Source: Ceratotherium simum simum (Eukaryota; Chordata; Mammalia; Perissodactyla; Rhinocerotidae). Taken from it: a DNA stretch of 64,000 nt. Below are positions 27,270-38,880 of this stretch, in pieces. Under the pieces are notes generated by a model, which did no database searches, was not told where the DNA came from, and worked only from the letters and a program-made list of their open reading frames with translations. A program made the position numbers and the translations under genes. The stretch is from contig NW_004454163.1 in the NCBI RefSeq assembly GCF_000283155.1, forward strand, positions 5,569,119 through 5,633,118, in the 5' to 3' direction. The first letter of the stretch is position 1. Each line of letters begins with the position of its first letter.

Positions 27270-27410
27270 AGAAGCTCATCTTTTTTTTGCAGAAATAATA
27301 CATATTTATTGTGAAAATCTGTAAATTACAGAAAAGGGCAAAAAGAAAATGAAAATCATCCATAATTGAACCCCACAAAAAACTAACCACTGCTACTATT
27401 GTCACATATT
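27270..27410. repeat. Probable old L1 fragment
   Basis: CAGAAATAATACATATTTATTG followed by AAAATGAAAATCATCCATAA resembles an old L1 3' end block. Weak evidence. Confidence 0.35.
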
Positions 27411-27985
27411 TTCTTTTTTAAAAAATTATTTTATTGAGGTCATATTGGCTTATAACATTGTGTTAATTTCAGGCATACATTATTATGTTTCAGTTTCTGT
27501 ATAGATGGCATTATGTTTACCACCCATAGTCTAGTCTTTTTTTGTTGTTTGTTTGTTTGTGTTTTTTTTTGTGAGGGAGATCAGCCCTGAGCTAACATCC
27601 ATGCTAATCCTCCTCTTTTTGCTGAGGAAGACCAGCTCTGAGCTAACATCTATTGCCAATCCTCCTCCTTTTTTTTTTGCCCCAAAGCCCCAGTAGATAG
27701 TTGTATGTCATAGTTGCACATCCTTCTAGTTGCTGTATGTGGGATGTGGCCTCAGCATGGCCAGAGAAGCTGTGCTTCGGTGCGCGCCCGGGATCCGAAC
27801 CCGGGCCGCCAGTAGCGGAGCGCGTGCATTTAACCGCTAAACCACCGGGCCGGCCCACCAATAGTCTAGTTTTTATCCATCACCATACATGTGTGCCCCT
27901 TCCTGCTTTGTCCCTCCCCCCATTCCCTTCCCCTCTGGTAATCACCAATCTGTTCTCCTTATCCATGTGTTTGTTTGAAACTCAT
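27411..27985 (-). mobile_element. L1 3' UTR fragment, minus strand, split by an ERE
   Basis: The left part (TTATTGAGGTCATATTGGC, then AACATTGTGTTAATTTCAGG) and the right part (TAGTTTTTATCCATCACCAT, then AATCACCAATCTGTTCTCC) are antisense L1 3' UTR. They are contiguous once the ERE at about 27566-27857 is removed. Confidence 0.75.
27566..27857 (-). mobile_element. ERE SINE, long subfamily, inside L1
   Basis: It has the reversed doubled body (AGCCCTGAGCTAACATCC and again GAGCTAACATCTATTGCC). It also carries the extra central block GCCCCAAAGCCCCAGTAGAT, then the well-preserved head ending CGGGCCGGCCC. The flanks repeat CATAGTCTAGT / CAATAGTCTAGT as target duplication. The GC-rich head GCGCGCCCGGGATCCGAACC is little decayed, suggesting a fairly recent copy. 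Confidence 0.94.
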
Positions 27986-27999
27986 CTTTAAAGACATAG

Positions 28000-28195
28000 G
28001 CTGCAGATCCAGAATGCTTGTATTCCAAGCCTGTTACTACCATTTAGTAACTGGGTAATGATAGACTAGTTACTTAGCCTCCGTTTCCTCATCTAGCCAT
28101 AAAAAGATGAGTCTCTACCTCATAGGATTGTTGTGAAAACCTGAAAAGATAATTCTTGGGACAATGCCTGATGTACAGTAAGCAGTCAAGACATT
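28000..28195 (+). mobile_element. MIR SINE
   Basis: The sense MIR core is visible: GACTAGTTACTTAGCCTCC, GTTTCCTCATCTAGCC and CTCATAGGATTGTTGTGA, in the correct order and spacing. Confidence 0.85.
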
Positions 28196-31100
28196 TTACT
28201 TCTTGTCATCATCTATCCTCACTTTCCATTGGATATATCTAAAACAATTTGATATTAGATGGTTGAATCCAGATGAGAGTTTAGATGTTTTTCATCAATG
28301 CTAAAATAGAATTATGTACATGACATTTTAGACAAACAAACCACTGATGTTGCTGACTTGCATTAAGAGAGGAAGCATGTCCTCACTGAGACCAATTTAG
28401 AACACTGGCATCAATGTTTAGTGTATTAAACTTCCCCGTACCCTTAATGCTAATCTGATTTTGCTTGATTGCTTTATCATAGATTTGAATAAAGACAGTG
28501 CTAAGCAGTGATGAGCTGTATTTTTTATTCTTATGATGCTAGGAACTATTCTCCAAGACGTTGTTATGTTATAGAAAGAATGGTAAGTTAGTGAAATAAA
28601 TCCCCATACTGAGAGATAGGCTGATTAATATTTGACTGCCAAAAAACTCAAAATTCTGAAATGTACACAGACATTTGAGTTTGCCAAAGCTTTAATGATG
28701 TTGCTGTTGAAGGAAATCCTAAGAAACCCTCCAGTATCTCAGGACCTCAGGATAAATTTTATGAAAAGCACTTGAAGGAAAACAATCATTATTGTTGAAA
28801 GTACTAAAACTCTCTCTCTCTTCCTCCCTTCCTCCTTCCCTCCATTCCTTCTTCCCTTCCTCTCCACATACACACATACCCAGACATATATACATGTACG
28901 TGCTTATGTACACACACACATTCAGGAAGGAATAGGGATAAGTGTCCTTATGAATGATGTTCATAATGAAGAGGAAAAAGACGGGAGTGTTAATTTCACA
29001 TTTTGGCAATACCTATGAGCCTTTGTGTTGACTATAGTTTCTTACCAAAGGCATGGAAGATTAACAGCAAAAACAAGACAGAGAATGACTCTGGATAATT
29101 CACAACTGGAGGGAAAAACTGGGAGAGTGGGAAGTCTATTCCTTCAGTTATCACCATGGGTTTCTAAGTACTCCTCATATGTGTATCTTGGAATTAAAAT
29201 GGCTCTTTAAAGATGGGAGAGGCTAGCTGGGAGAAGGATAGGGGTGTCTCCATCATTCTTTAATCCCTTTCTCTAGTCTGAGAAAACACAAATCAGTTTA
29301 GAGATACACAGAAAATGATGGAGTCCCATTCATTTTGTAAAGGAAAGTGTTTTGTCAGGATGAAAACAACAGAAAATGCTATAGATGAGAAAGAGAATCC
29401 TAAAGGATGAACACTCAGAGTGTTCTGGAGCTAGAATGAATCTTAGAGAGAGGTTATCTAAGCTTCTCATTTACAGATGTAGAAATGGTTACCGAAAGAT
29501 GTTAATAATTCTTTAATAAGGCTGCAAAACTAGTTCTTGGTAGATCTGGGATTAAACAAAAAAGTCTCAAGATTTAAAATTAAGAGTTTCTTCATGCTGC
29601 CTTCTTAATGAATTCCCTTTAGGATCTCAAAGCTACTTTATTGTTTCATTGCTCCTGAGCAGATTTGGGTGGTGGACTAGGGAGGCAGCATAGGCATCAG
29701 GAACTCCAAAGTAAGATGTAAAAAGGACAGAATACTCACTCATGGGCAAGGAAATCAACTACCTATCTATGGGTTGAGTGCACTTGCGCTACAGGAGTAA
29801 GCAGATGGGGAAGAAATTTCAAAATGCTATTTCAATTCAAAAACTACATTCTACTATATGTCAAACACTGTGTTTGGCTCCAAAGGCAGTGTGCAAGGAT
29901 GCGTAAGATACATTCTGTTTCCTGCCCCAAGGTGCTCCTGGTCAAATAAATAAATGAGACTGATAAGAAAACAATTATACTATAAATTTATAATGAATAT
30001 AATGAAATATCCTTTCACTGCTTTCTTCAATATCCTTCGACTATTCTTTGCTTTTATCAACCCACCATCTAATTATGATCTTTGTAAAGCTAGTAAATAA
30101 AGATTTTTATGGTCAATTTAGCCCCATTTTATAGCTGCTTTATCTCTCTGTACAACTCTCATACAACAGCAGCTTCAAAACCCTTTAACAGTGAAATTAT
30201 TTTTGCCTAAAGGCCAAAGCTGTTTTCTAAAAAAGTAATAGCTAGCTGACCCATTCTAGCAACAAGAAAGTTGTAAAGAAACGCAGCATGGTGTTGACTT
30301 TATAGTGAGAGCTTATGAAGGCTAGCCAGGTGATAGTAAAAACAAAACAGTTAGAAAAAAAGTTAGTTGCTCAAGACTTGCAAATTGGAAAAATTCAAGT
30401 GGTTCTGTTTCTTTAATATACTGGATACATGCATTTATAGGTTCAAGGTTTATTTGAATAAATGCATAAAAGATATATACTTTCTAATATGTCTCCAGTA
30501 TCATGTGGATTCTTGACTTTATTTATGCATTATCAGACAAACAAAACTCAAAATTCAAGGACTAAAGGGTCTAGTATCTTCCACTTGGTTCCAACAGAAT
30601 TTTGGCATTTCCTGGAGGTGCTGCAACATTGAACATTGGATCCATGTCATCATTCATGGACCAGCGAACATTGCCAGGAAGATAAGGACAAACTACAAGA
30701 GCAACACTTCAAACAAAGAACTAACCTAGAAGTAAAATTCCAAATTAATCTGACATCCTTCCCTGATCAGATTAGACTCTCCAAGGTAAGTGTGGAACCA
30801 AGCCAATTTCCCTTAATTTTCCAGAGGAAAATAGCCAGGACCTAGCTAAGATTGGATTGGTCTCCGGGGGCTTCAGACTGAAATCAATAAACTAAATTTC
30901 TAAACAAGCACTCATATGAAAAACAACTTATATAGTACAAGTACCAAAAAGCAGAAATTTAACTTAAGAGAAAACTGAACTTGCAAATAATATGACACTA
31001 AATGCAAGAAGAAAATAATATTCCCTACAAAAGCACTTTAAAAAAATGCATAACTACGCATCATTTTTTCCCCATACTTATGCTTTATATGTAAGCCACA

Positions 31101-32767
31101 TTGCTATTTCTTCTTCTGCTTTTGGAAATAGAGAATTACTAGTTAGAAGCAATTTCAAATGATTAAATACACACACACACACACACACACAGGCATACAT
31201 AATATTACAAAAGAATCTAGCAATCAAAATTTTCCTCTGATTCATAGTAACATTTTTTCTAATTAATTATAATTTTCTTTACATTACTTACAAAGATATT
31301 TTATATTTCTGCAAACTATGATATAATTATTTATAGAGCAACTGGTATGAAGAGAAAGCTTTCTAAAAGCTTCATCAGCTCAACTCCTTCAACCCAGAAT
31401 AATTAATTCAATAAATTCATCATGCAAATTATTTTTTCATCTACCATTCGAACAACCTGAATTAAGAAAAAGCAGCAGTACTGTATCATTTTCAGGTATT
31501 CTAAATCTAGAAGTATATGCAACTTACACTGTTAGAACAGATTCAATTTTGGAAGTTAAATATCTTATTACACGTATGTAAAAAAAAAATCAACATTCTT
31601 TTGGCCATTTTTGCTTTATGCAAAATTTCCTAAGCAATTAGAAACCGTTAAAAGAAAACAAAGTTGTGGAACAAAGAAAATGACTTACACAAGACAACAT
31701 AACCTCAGTAGGGAATTTGGTGTGCAGCCTAAAAAATATTTAATAGCTTTTCTAATTAAAACTCACCATCACAAAAAATTAACCACTAAATTTAATTTCC
31801 TATTAAGTATAGTTTTACATCATTTTTATTAAAAACATGTTTTATTAGATTTTCCAACTAAATTAAACGGTAAATAGTAGTTGTTTTTATTACCGGTTTA
31901 TATGCTTTAATAATTACTTGAAACTATCCTATTCAGCTATATTAGATGCAATTTTAGTCACAAACATATTTTTACTAAAATTGTATTCACATATTCACAG
32001 AGCAGTAAAAGAGTATTTTATGTGTGTCTGTGTGTGTGTATTTTTAAATTAAATGCAACGTGTGCAATATTCAGATAGATAAGACTGCAGACTGTAAAAT
32101 TTATTAAACTAGTTGAGGGGCGTTTGAAAAGTATTAAAGAACTTCAGTTGACAGCAATTGTCATAATTAAGAAAACAGTGTTAACTGAAACCCATATAAA
32201 TTTGTATATCAATCATCACTCAGAAGGTAATTCAGAAGGTAACACTGGCTGAAAACAGCATTTGAGCATGAACTACACCCACAGGACTCAACACCCTTTG
32301 GACTGTTGTCATCATGACACTCCAAAACTGCCAGGTAGAAATGTTAGCAGTATCTTCAAAAGTATGGTCTGGAATGTTGGCTCCACACTTTTCCCCACGT
32401 GGTTATCTTCGTCACCCTATCTGAAGTGGGCCCCATGAATCTGTATTATTTTAATAAGTTCCCCAAGTAGGAGTCTATGCTGCCAGTTCAGCATATGATC
32501 TAAATTATGACAGAAGAGAAAGTGAAATTTCCACTACCATCTCTCTTTACCCACTTATTTATCTCACAACTAAATCACTATTTTTAAATTTACTCCCTTC
32601 TCTCTCTCCACTCAGAACAGGACTATGGTCATTTTACAAGAGTACATATCAAGACATACATGATGTACATGTGCATGCAACATTGTTCTGAAACAGAAAT
32701 ACATCTCAATTTCAAAAACATTTTGCTTTCATATTCTTCATGTTCTGTTTTATTTTAAAGCTTGAAC
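28196..32767. other. Unique intron with simple repeats
   Basis: It contains a CT-rich simple stretch at about 28810-28865 and CA-rich text at 28865-28922. A weak MIR-like patch lies at about 29440-29600 (CTCATTTACAGATGTAGAAA). The open frame at 28719-29009 reads through the simple repeats and is not a gene. Confidence 0.5.
31168..31192. repeat. (AC)n microsatellite
   Basis: About twelve uninterrupted AC dinucleotides following GATTAAAT. Confidence 0.95.
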
Positions 32768-32813
32768 TATTAGGTTGAACCAACATGGGGATTTCATATG
32801 GTTCAACCTAATA
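32768..32813. mobile_element. Mini mariner MITE hairpin
   Basis: Perfect 15-bp inverted arms, TATTAGGTTGAACCA at 32768-32782 and its complement at 32799-32813, enclose a 16-bp loop. The TTAGGTTGAACCA end is typical of mariner-derived MITEs. The outer TA may be the target duplication. Confidence 0.82.
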
Positions 32814-35074
32814 TGTCATGTTCATGCTTGTAACCTCATTGTGTAGTTCATTCTAGGGTTCTATAGATATTTGTTGAATGAATAATGAAAAATGAATACT
32901 CCCACCACTTACTCTTGCCTAAGTATACTTAAGGCTCCAAGTAAGATACTTTTTAGAATTATATCTCTGAAGGGACATTTGCCTCCTTTGGGCCACCTAG
33001 GCCCTGAATATGCTTCCTATTTTGGGTGATTGCTATGTCATGTAAGTCTTAGTGGGAAGCAAGGATCAAAATCCTACATAAGCCAAAGGGGCTCAAAGAA
33101 TCTTGGAAAAATATTTAACACAGAGATGTTTTTTTCAATGGATTTCTTAATAACACTGCTTTCAAAATCAGTATACTATGATTATTATACGGAGAAAGTA
33201 TTTTAAGCTAATATGTTATCATACAAAATATCCACGCATCCCTGGAAGTAGGAATCTAACTCTAGATTCTAGAAGGGGATATTTGTTCTAGTTTAACTAA
33301 ACTAGGCTTTGAAGGACTAAGTGGACATCAGTGGGATTCAATTTTTTTTCCCCAAAGAGATTCAAAACAAGATATTTTTCCAAGTTTTGGAAACTGTCTT
33401 CTGACCTTCTAATCCTGAGAGCCACAACATTTTCAAGGTAAAATTATGATTTTACTCAAAGGTAAGCAATTCAAATCATTAGAATGCAGAATATTTACCT
33501 ATTATTTAATTAACCTATAAACTATTTATACTTTATATAAATTATTATTTAATTTTTACAATTGATATTTATAGTAAAAAATATTTGTCTGTTTTTAGTA
33601 GTGAAGTAAGACAAAGTTCTTCAAAGTTTACTATAATTAAGCAAGATTTTATAAGATCTATCCATCGACCTATATATATATACCCACTGTAGTTTAATAT
33701 TTGTATGCAGGTTAGCCACTAAATTCCAATTCAATTCTTTTTCTTGTTTATTAAATATGGCCAGACCAATTGAAGTATATCAAAATATTTCTAGAATACA
33801 AATATGTGGAAAGGGGGACATTTTCAAATTCTGGCAAATTAACTATGCATTTCTAAATGCTGATAGAATTATCAAATACCTCTTTGAATGAAAAAGTTCC
33901 CTTGGATATATGTTTTAAAAGTCCATCACGGGTAGAAGCTGAAGTAAATGTCAATGAACTCTTTCAGAGAATTCTTAACTCACAAGTTGTTTTCCCTCTT
34001 TTCTTGTTTCTAGACATTACCGCATCCCTTTGCCTGGCACACAAAACACTGTTTGTTAAGGTTTCAATGTATAAACAAACCATCATTTGACATTAATGAA
34101 TTACCAAACACCGCAAAAAAAAACTATGGCTAAAAAAATCTCTACATTACTCCATTAAGCCGAGAGAGACAATCAAGGGATATTGAATACACTCTCCTCA
34201 CAGCAATTTATTCTGTGACGTCACAACCAAAATCATAGAAAATGAGAGCTAAAGGGAAATGTGTACATTTTTATTTTTCTACTGCAATCCTTCACTTTTA
34301 AAGCTGATTAAGCTGATGTGCAGAGTGGAGGCTATGCCTCAACTTCCCTTTGTACTCACATAGTCTTAAAAAAAGGCAAAAAGGGAAAATTATAACAATT
34401 TTTGTGGTTTAAAAATATAGAAGTCCTTTGCTGTTATCTAACAATCTTTTTGAGTTTAATGAAGTGTAAATATTCCCTTACAAAAATTTAAAGTTTACAA
34501 TACAGTAATAACTCAGAAAAGCAATTAAAATGTTTCTTAGAGAAGTATTCCTCTATCAAATGAAGTTGAATGTTTACTTTGAACTGAAACATTAAGTCTA
34601 AGTCTGACACTTTCCTTGTGCCAGACATCCTTTAATAACTTCATATAACAAAAAAACAGATTGATCAGCTGCTTTTAGAACGTATAAATTAGGAATAAAG
34701 TAAATAATTAAGAAAAAAGAATACTTTTTTGAGCTAATCCATGCTCCCACTAATTTCTACAATCTGAAATTCAAGGACAGAAGCGTAAGTGACAACATTT
34801 CTTCTTGTAATCCATTTAAATGGACGGCAGAACAAGAAGAACACTTACAAACTGAGGAACATTCAAGAACAGAGCACCTTTCAGCTTTTTGATCCAGGAA
34901 TGCTATTTGGAATTCTGTAAACCACAGCCACTGCATTGCAGAGCCTCTTTCACAATATGCTCCTTACATTCCACAACAGCTTCAAGGACCTCACGCTTTT
35001 ACGAGTAAATCAAATGATTATATAACCTTTAAATGACTTTAACCTAAAGGATTATTTTAAGTCTGCAAAAAAGT
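32814..35074. other. Unique intron, no recognised element
   Basis: AT-rich sequence. The open frame at 33857-34090 has no recognisable domain. A moderately GC-richer block at 34840-35000 is unexplained. Confidence 0.5.
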
Positions 35075-35405
35075 TCTAAATAGCCCCATATATTTTACTC
35101 AAAAATGGGTGGATGTGGTCAAATGGTACAAACCTCCAGTTATAAAATAAATAAGTCCCGTGGATGTAACGTGTAGCATGTGACTATAGTTAATAATACT
35201 GTATTATATATTTCAAAGTTGTTAAGAGAGTAGATCTTGAAAGTTCTCTTCACAAGAAAAACAATTCATAACTGTGTGTGATGATGGATGTTAACTAGAC
35301 TTATTGTGGTAATCATTTTGCAATATATACATATATTGAATCATTCTGTTGTACACCTGAAACTAATGTAATGTTATATGTCAATTATTTCTCAATTTTT
35401 TAAAA
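35075..35405 (+). mobile_element. L1 3' UTR fragment
   Basis: The text matches the L1MA/MB-type 3' UTR: GACTATAGTTAATAATACTG, AGAGAGTAGATCTTGAAAGT, GATGGATGTTAACTAGACTT, GTTGTACACCTGAAACTAAT. It is truncated at the 5' end. Confidence 0.88.
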
Positions 35406-36095
35406 TGAGGGTAAAATACATCCTATGCAAAGATTCATAGTTTCTGTGCATTTTTTAACTTTATGTTTTTATTGAGTTAGGGAAGCATTATAAAACTTAA
35501 GCAACAGAAACTAAATGTTATACATCAATCTTGAAGCATTCTTCTCTTTTCTAAATTCTTCATTCCAATTTGTGTCTTCTTGGCCTTTACCCAATTGTCT
35601 AGCCTGATGGCAAGACATTCCCCTTCTTTCCCTCCCTTTCTCTGACATATACAATATGTATATATCTCCAAAATGATAAATATTTTATATTCTTTCTTTC
35701 CTTTGGTATTGAATAGATTGCAAATCTTCTATAACCACAGTGAGATGAAAACTGAAAAATAGCTTTTTTCTCTCCTTTTTATGTGGTTTCCAATAAAGCC
35801 ATTGTTATTCCTACTTGTATTATAATTATTGGGAAGGATTCCTAAAAATCACAATATGCTATTTCAATTTCTTTACAATAATATCTGAAATTAATTACAT
35901 AGTGTTAATGAAAACAGTACATTTTAATTTGAAAAATTTTATATTGTTCACGTCTTACAAATATTAAACTGAAATTTCAGCTAATTGTTAAAATACGAGT
36001 TTCTCCTACAGTTTCTCCAAAGACTTCAGACACATCAAATCCATGGCTGCAGAGAAAGGAATTTAACTTGCAAGTTAAAATAAAATAATACTCTA

Positions 36096-36240
36096 GACCT
36101 ACACTGTCGAATACCATAGCTGCCAGCCACGTGTGGCTATTTAAATTTAAATTATCATTAACATTAAATCATTAATATTGATTTAATTTAAACCAAATTA
36201 AAATTAAAATTAGTTCCTTAGTTGCACTAATCAATTGAGG
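36096..36240. mobile_element. hAT-like MITE fragment
   Basis: CACTGTCGAATACCATAGC, then CAGCCACGTGTGGCTATTTA and TTAAATTTAAATTA are typical of the hAT-Charlie-type palindromic family with a CCACATGTGGCTA motif. A second member is at 44610-44775. The right half is missing. Confidence 0.6.
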
Positions 36241-36349
36241 AGTGCTTTCTAGACTTTTTTCCAACCTCCACTTCTAAACTTCTCCCCATTGGGTCTCTTC
36301 AATTTTCATCTTACTGGATTCTTATCCAGACCTTCCTTCTCTGCCTACA

Positions 36350-36557
36350 CCAGTTGTTCCCAATTTGGCGAGATTATAGCCCCCATGGACATTTGCAATG
36401 TCTGGAGACATTTTTGATTGTCACAACTGGGTTGGGGGTGTAATACTGGCATGTAGTGGGCAGAGGCCAGCGATGCAGCTAAACATCCTACAATGCACAG
36501 GATATTCCCCAACAACAAAGAATGATGTATTAACAATGCCCAGGTTAAGAAACCCTG
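36350..36557 (+). mobile_element. MER5A (hAT-Charlie MITE)
   Basis: A nearly complete match in order: CAATGTCTGGAGACATTTTT, GATTGTCACAACTGGG, AGAGGCCAGCGATGCAGC, TAAACATCCTACAATGCACA and AACAACAAAGAATGATG, ending GTTAAGAAACCCTGG. The minus-strand open frame here is a shadow. Confidence 0.93.
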
Positions 36558-36994
36558 GACTAGATACTATAGTTTGACGCTGCATTTGAGTTGCCCCTCC
36601 AAAATTGGATTTGTTACATCATAAATTCTAATCTTCTGACTACTCCCAAATATTAATAACACCCCTAGACTCAACATAAGTCTAGCACCCACTGATTTAA
36701 GAAAGATAGGCACAAGCTAAAAATTTTACTACTATGAATTATTATTTTTACAGAGGCAAGAATTTTCCCACACTGGTCAGATGAACTGTAACCAAAAGTG
36801 AAAGTATTATGTATACTTTTATTCCCTTAGATTATGTGTTATATAAAGGTCTTTTTTGCTCACCATTATACACACATCTCTTAGCATACAGGAAGCTCTA
36901 AAAGGAAGATAATGTTGGGTGAGAAAAGCAAGATACAGAAGATTGTAAATTATATGAACCTATTTTTATAAAATAACGATGACAAATTTGAGTA

Positions 36995-37638
36995 CAGTAG
37001 TCCCCTCTTATCCACAGTTTCACTTTCCATGGTCTCAATTACCCACGGTCAACTGTAGTCTGAAAATGTTAAATGAAAAGTTCTACAAATAACTCATAAG
37101 TTTTAAACTGTGTCCTACTCTGTCCCACTGGGGATGTGAATCATCCCTTTGTCCAGCATATCCACACTGTATATGCTACCTGCCCATTAGTCACTTAGTA
37201 GCCCTCTTGGTGATCAAATCAACTGTTGTGGTATTGCCGGGCTTGTATTCTAGTACCCTTTATTTTACTTACTAATGGCCCCAAAGCACAAGAGTGGTGA
37301 TGCTGCCAATTCGGATATGCCAAAGAGAAGCCATAGAGTGCTTCCTTTAAGTGAAAAGGTGAAAGTTTTTGACTTAATAAGGAAAGAAAAGAAATCATAT
37401 GCTGAGATAGCTAAGATCTACAGTAACTTTTATTACAGTGTATTGTTATAATTGTACTATTCTATTATTAGCTATTGTTGTTAATCTTTTACCACACCAA
37501 ATTTATAAATTAAACTTTATCACAGGTATGTATGTATAGGAAAAAACATAGTATATATAGAATTTGGTACTATTTGTGGTTTCAGGTGTCCACTAGGGAT
37601 CTTGGAACATATCCCCAGCAGATAAGGGGAGACTACTA
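36995..37638 (+). mobile_element. Tigger DNA transposon, internally deleted
   Basis: The left end CAGTAGTCCCCTCTTATCC and a right end complementary to it (AAGGGGAGACTACTA) are flanked by TA on both sides (37993-type TA at 36993-36994 and 37639-37640). The 5' UTR and first part of the transposase frame are kept; the middle and most of the transposase are deleted. This matches Tigger1/2 derivatives common to placental mammals. Confidence 0.93.
37275..37451 (+). pseudogene. Tigger transposase N-terminal remnant (58 codons)
   Basis: An ATG frame starts MAPKHKSGDAANSDMPKRS, runs through LSEKVKVFDLIRKEKKSYAE, and ends with a stop after SVLL. This is the beginning of the pogo/Tigger transposase, including the first part of its CENP-B-like DNA-binding helix-turn-helix. 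The catalytic DDE region is absent because the element lost its interior. No function is implied. Confidence 0.85.
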
Positions 37639-37779
37639 TATGTACGTGTGTTTATGTGCATGTGTGTGTAAGTACAGAGAAAAATAAGGAATGATACAGT
37701 ACTTTGTTACTACGGGTTACCTAGGAGAGTGCTATTGTCAGGGGAAAGGAGAAAGAAAAAGAAGCACAAAAATTATGTA

Positions 37780-38110
37780 GGACCGGCCCCATGGCTTGGC
37801 GGTTGAGTGCGTGCGCTCCGCTACTGGCGGCCCAGGTTCGGATCCCGGGCGCGCACTGACGCACCACTTCTCTTGCCATGCTGAGGCCGCATCCCACATA
37901 CAGCAACTAGAAGGATGTNNNNNNNNNNNNNNNNNNNNNNNNNNNNNNNNNNNNNNNNNNNNNNNNNNNNNNNNNNNNNNNNNNNNNNNNNNNNNNNNNN
38001 NNNNNNNNNNNNNNNNNNTAGATGTTAGCTCAGAGCCGGTCTTCCTCAGCAAAAAGAGGAGGATTGGCATGGATGTTAGCTCAGGGCTGATCTTCCTCAC
38101 ACACACACAC
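37780..38110 (+). mobile_element. ERE SINE, long subfamily, containing an assembly gap
   Basis: The head GGACCGGCCCCATGGCTTGG and intact B-box area GGTTCGGATCCCGGGCGC are followed by CAACTAGAAGGATGT, then 100 N. The doubled body GATGTTAGCTCAGAGCC / GATGTTAGCTCAGGGC then follows. The flanks repeat ACAAAAATTATGTA / ACAAAATTATGTA (37766-37779 and 38111-38123). Confidence 0.95.
37919..38018. other. Assembly gap, 100 N
   Basis: Exactly 100 undetermined bases, a size often used as a placeholder. The gap lies inside the central A-rich/GGGGC part of an ERE SINE. Open frames drawn through it are meaningless. Confidence 0.99.
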
Positions 38111-38329
38111 ACAAAATTATGTAAAACAGACGTGACAAATCATGATTTGGTGAAAAGTTGTAATTTAATCATTTAGACAATGGAGCATTTAAGAATTATC
38201 TCAAATGGAGCAACTGAAAGGAAAACCAAAAGTTTAGGAAGATACATTAGTTAATATGGTTCTGCATTCTAAAAAGGAACAGCTAATAAATAAGAAAAAT
38301 AATACAGTTTCATACAGTCGTAAGTCCTC

Positions 38330-38880
38330 TGAAGAATGTTACAATTTAGGTAATGGACAGGAGGAGACAGTCCTGAGCTCAGGAAAGACATCAAGGCTTG
38401 GAGAAGTAAGTATGGGATTCGTCAGGGTACAGATGGCATGGAATACCACATGATTCAATGTGATCATCTAGAGATTGAGTGTAGAGGAGAAGAGAATTAA
38501 AAGCTGCACCCTGGAGCACTCCAACATCTACAGAATGGGATATGGAAAATGAACCCATAGAGATGACTGAACCCAGAAAACAAAGGGTGTGCTGTCCTTC
38601 AATGTCACTGTTGAGGGAGATAAGGAGTAAGGTTGGACCAGTGAATTAGGCAATATAAAGACTGTCGGTAATATTCACAAGAGCAAGTGAAGCGGACTGG
38701 CGAGGATGAAAGCCTACCTGCGATGAGCCAAAAAGAGCAGAGGTGAGGAAGCGGAGATGATGGACAACTCCTTCAACGAGTTTCCATGTAGAGTATGTTA
38801 AGGGAGTCATGCAGAGAAATGGAGCAATGAACGGAGGGGCACAGTGGAATCAACGGAGGTTTTCTAAAGAGGATATTTAC
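38330..38880 (+). repeat. Possible ancient interspersed repeat, family not named
   Basis: Wording such as ACCCTGGAGCACTCCAACAT, ATAAGGAGTAAGGTTGGACC and GGACTGGCGAGGATGAAAGC recalls an old mammalian repeat, and it may belong with the 6880-7500 block. GC content is above the surroundings. I cannot name the family. Confidence 0.4.

Noticed and set aside
37738..38176. Open frames of 124-126 codons spanning the N run
   Set aside because: They are made of undetermined residues plus ERE SINE sequence, so not real.
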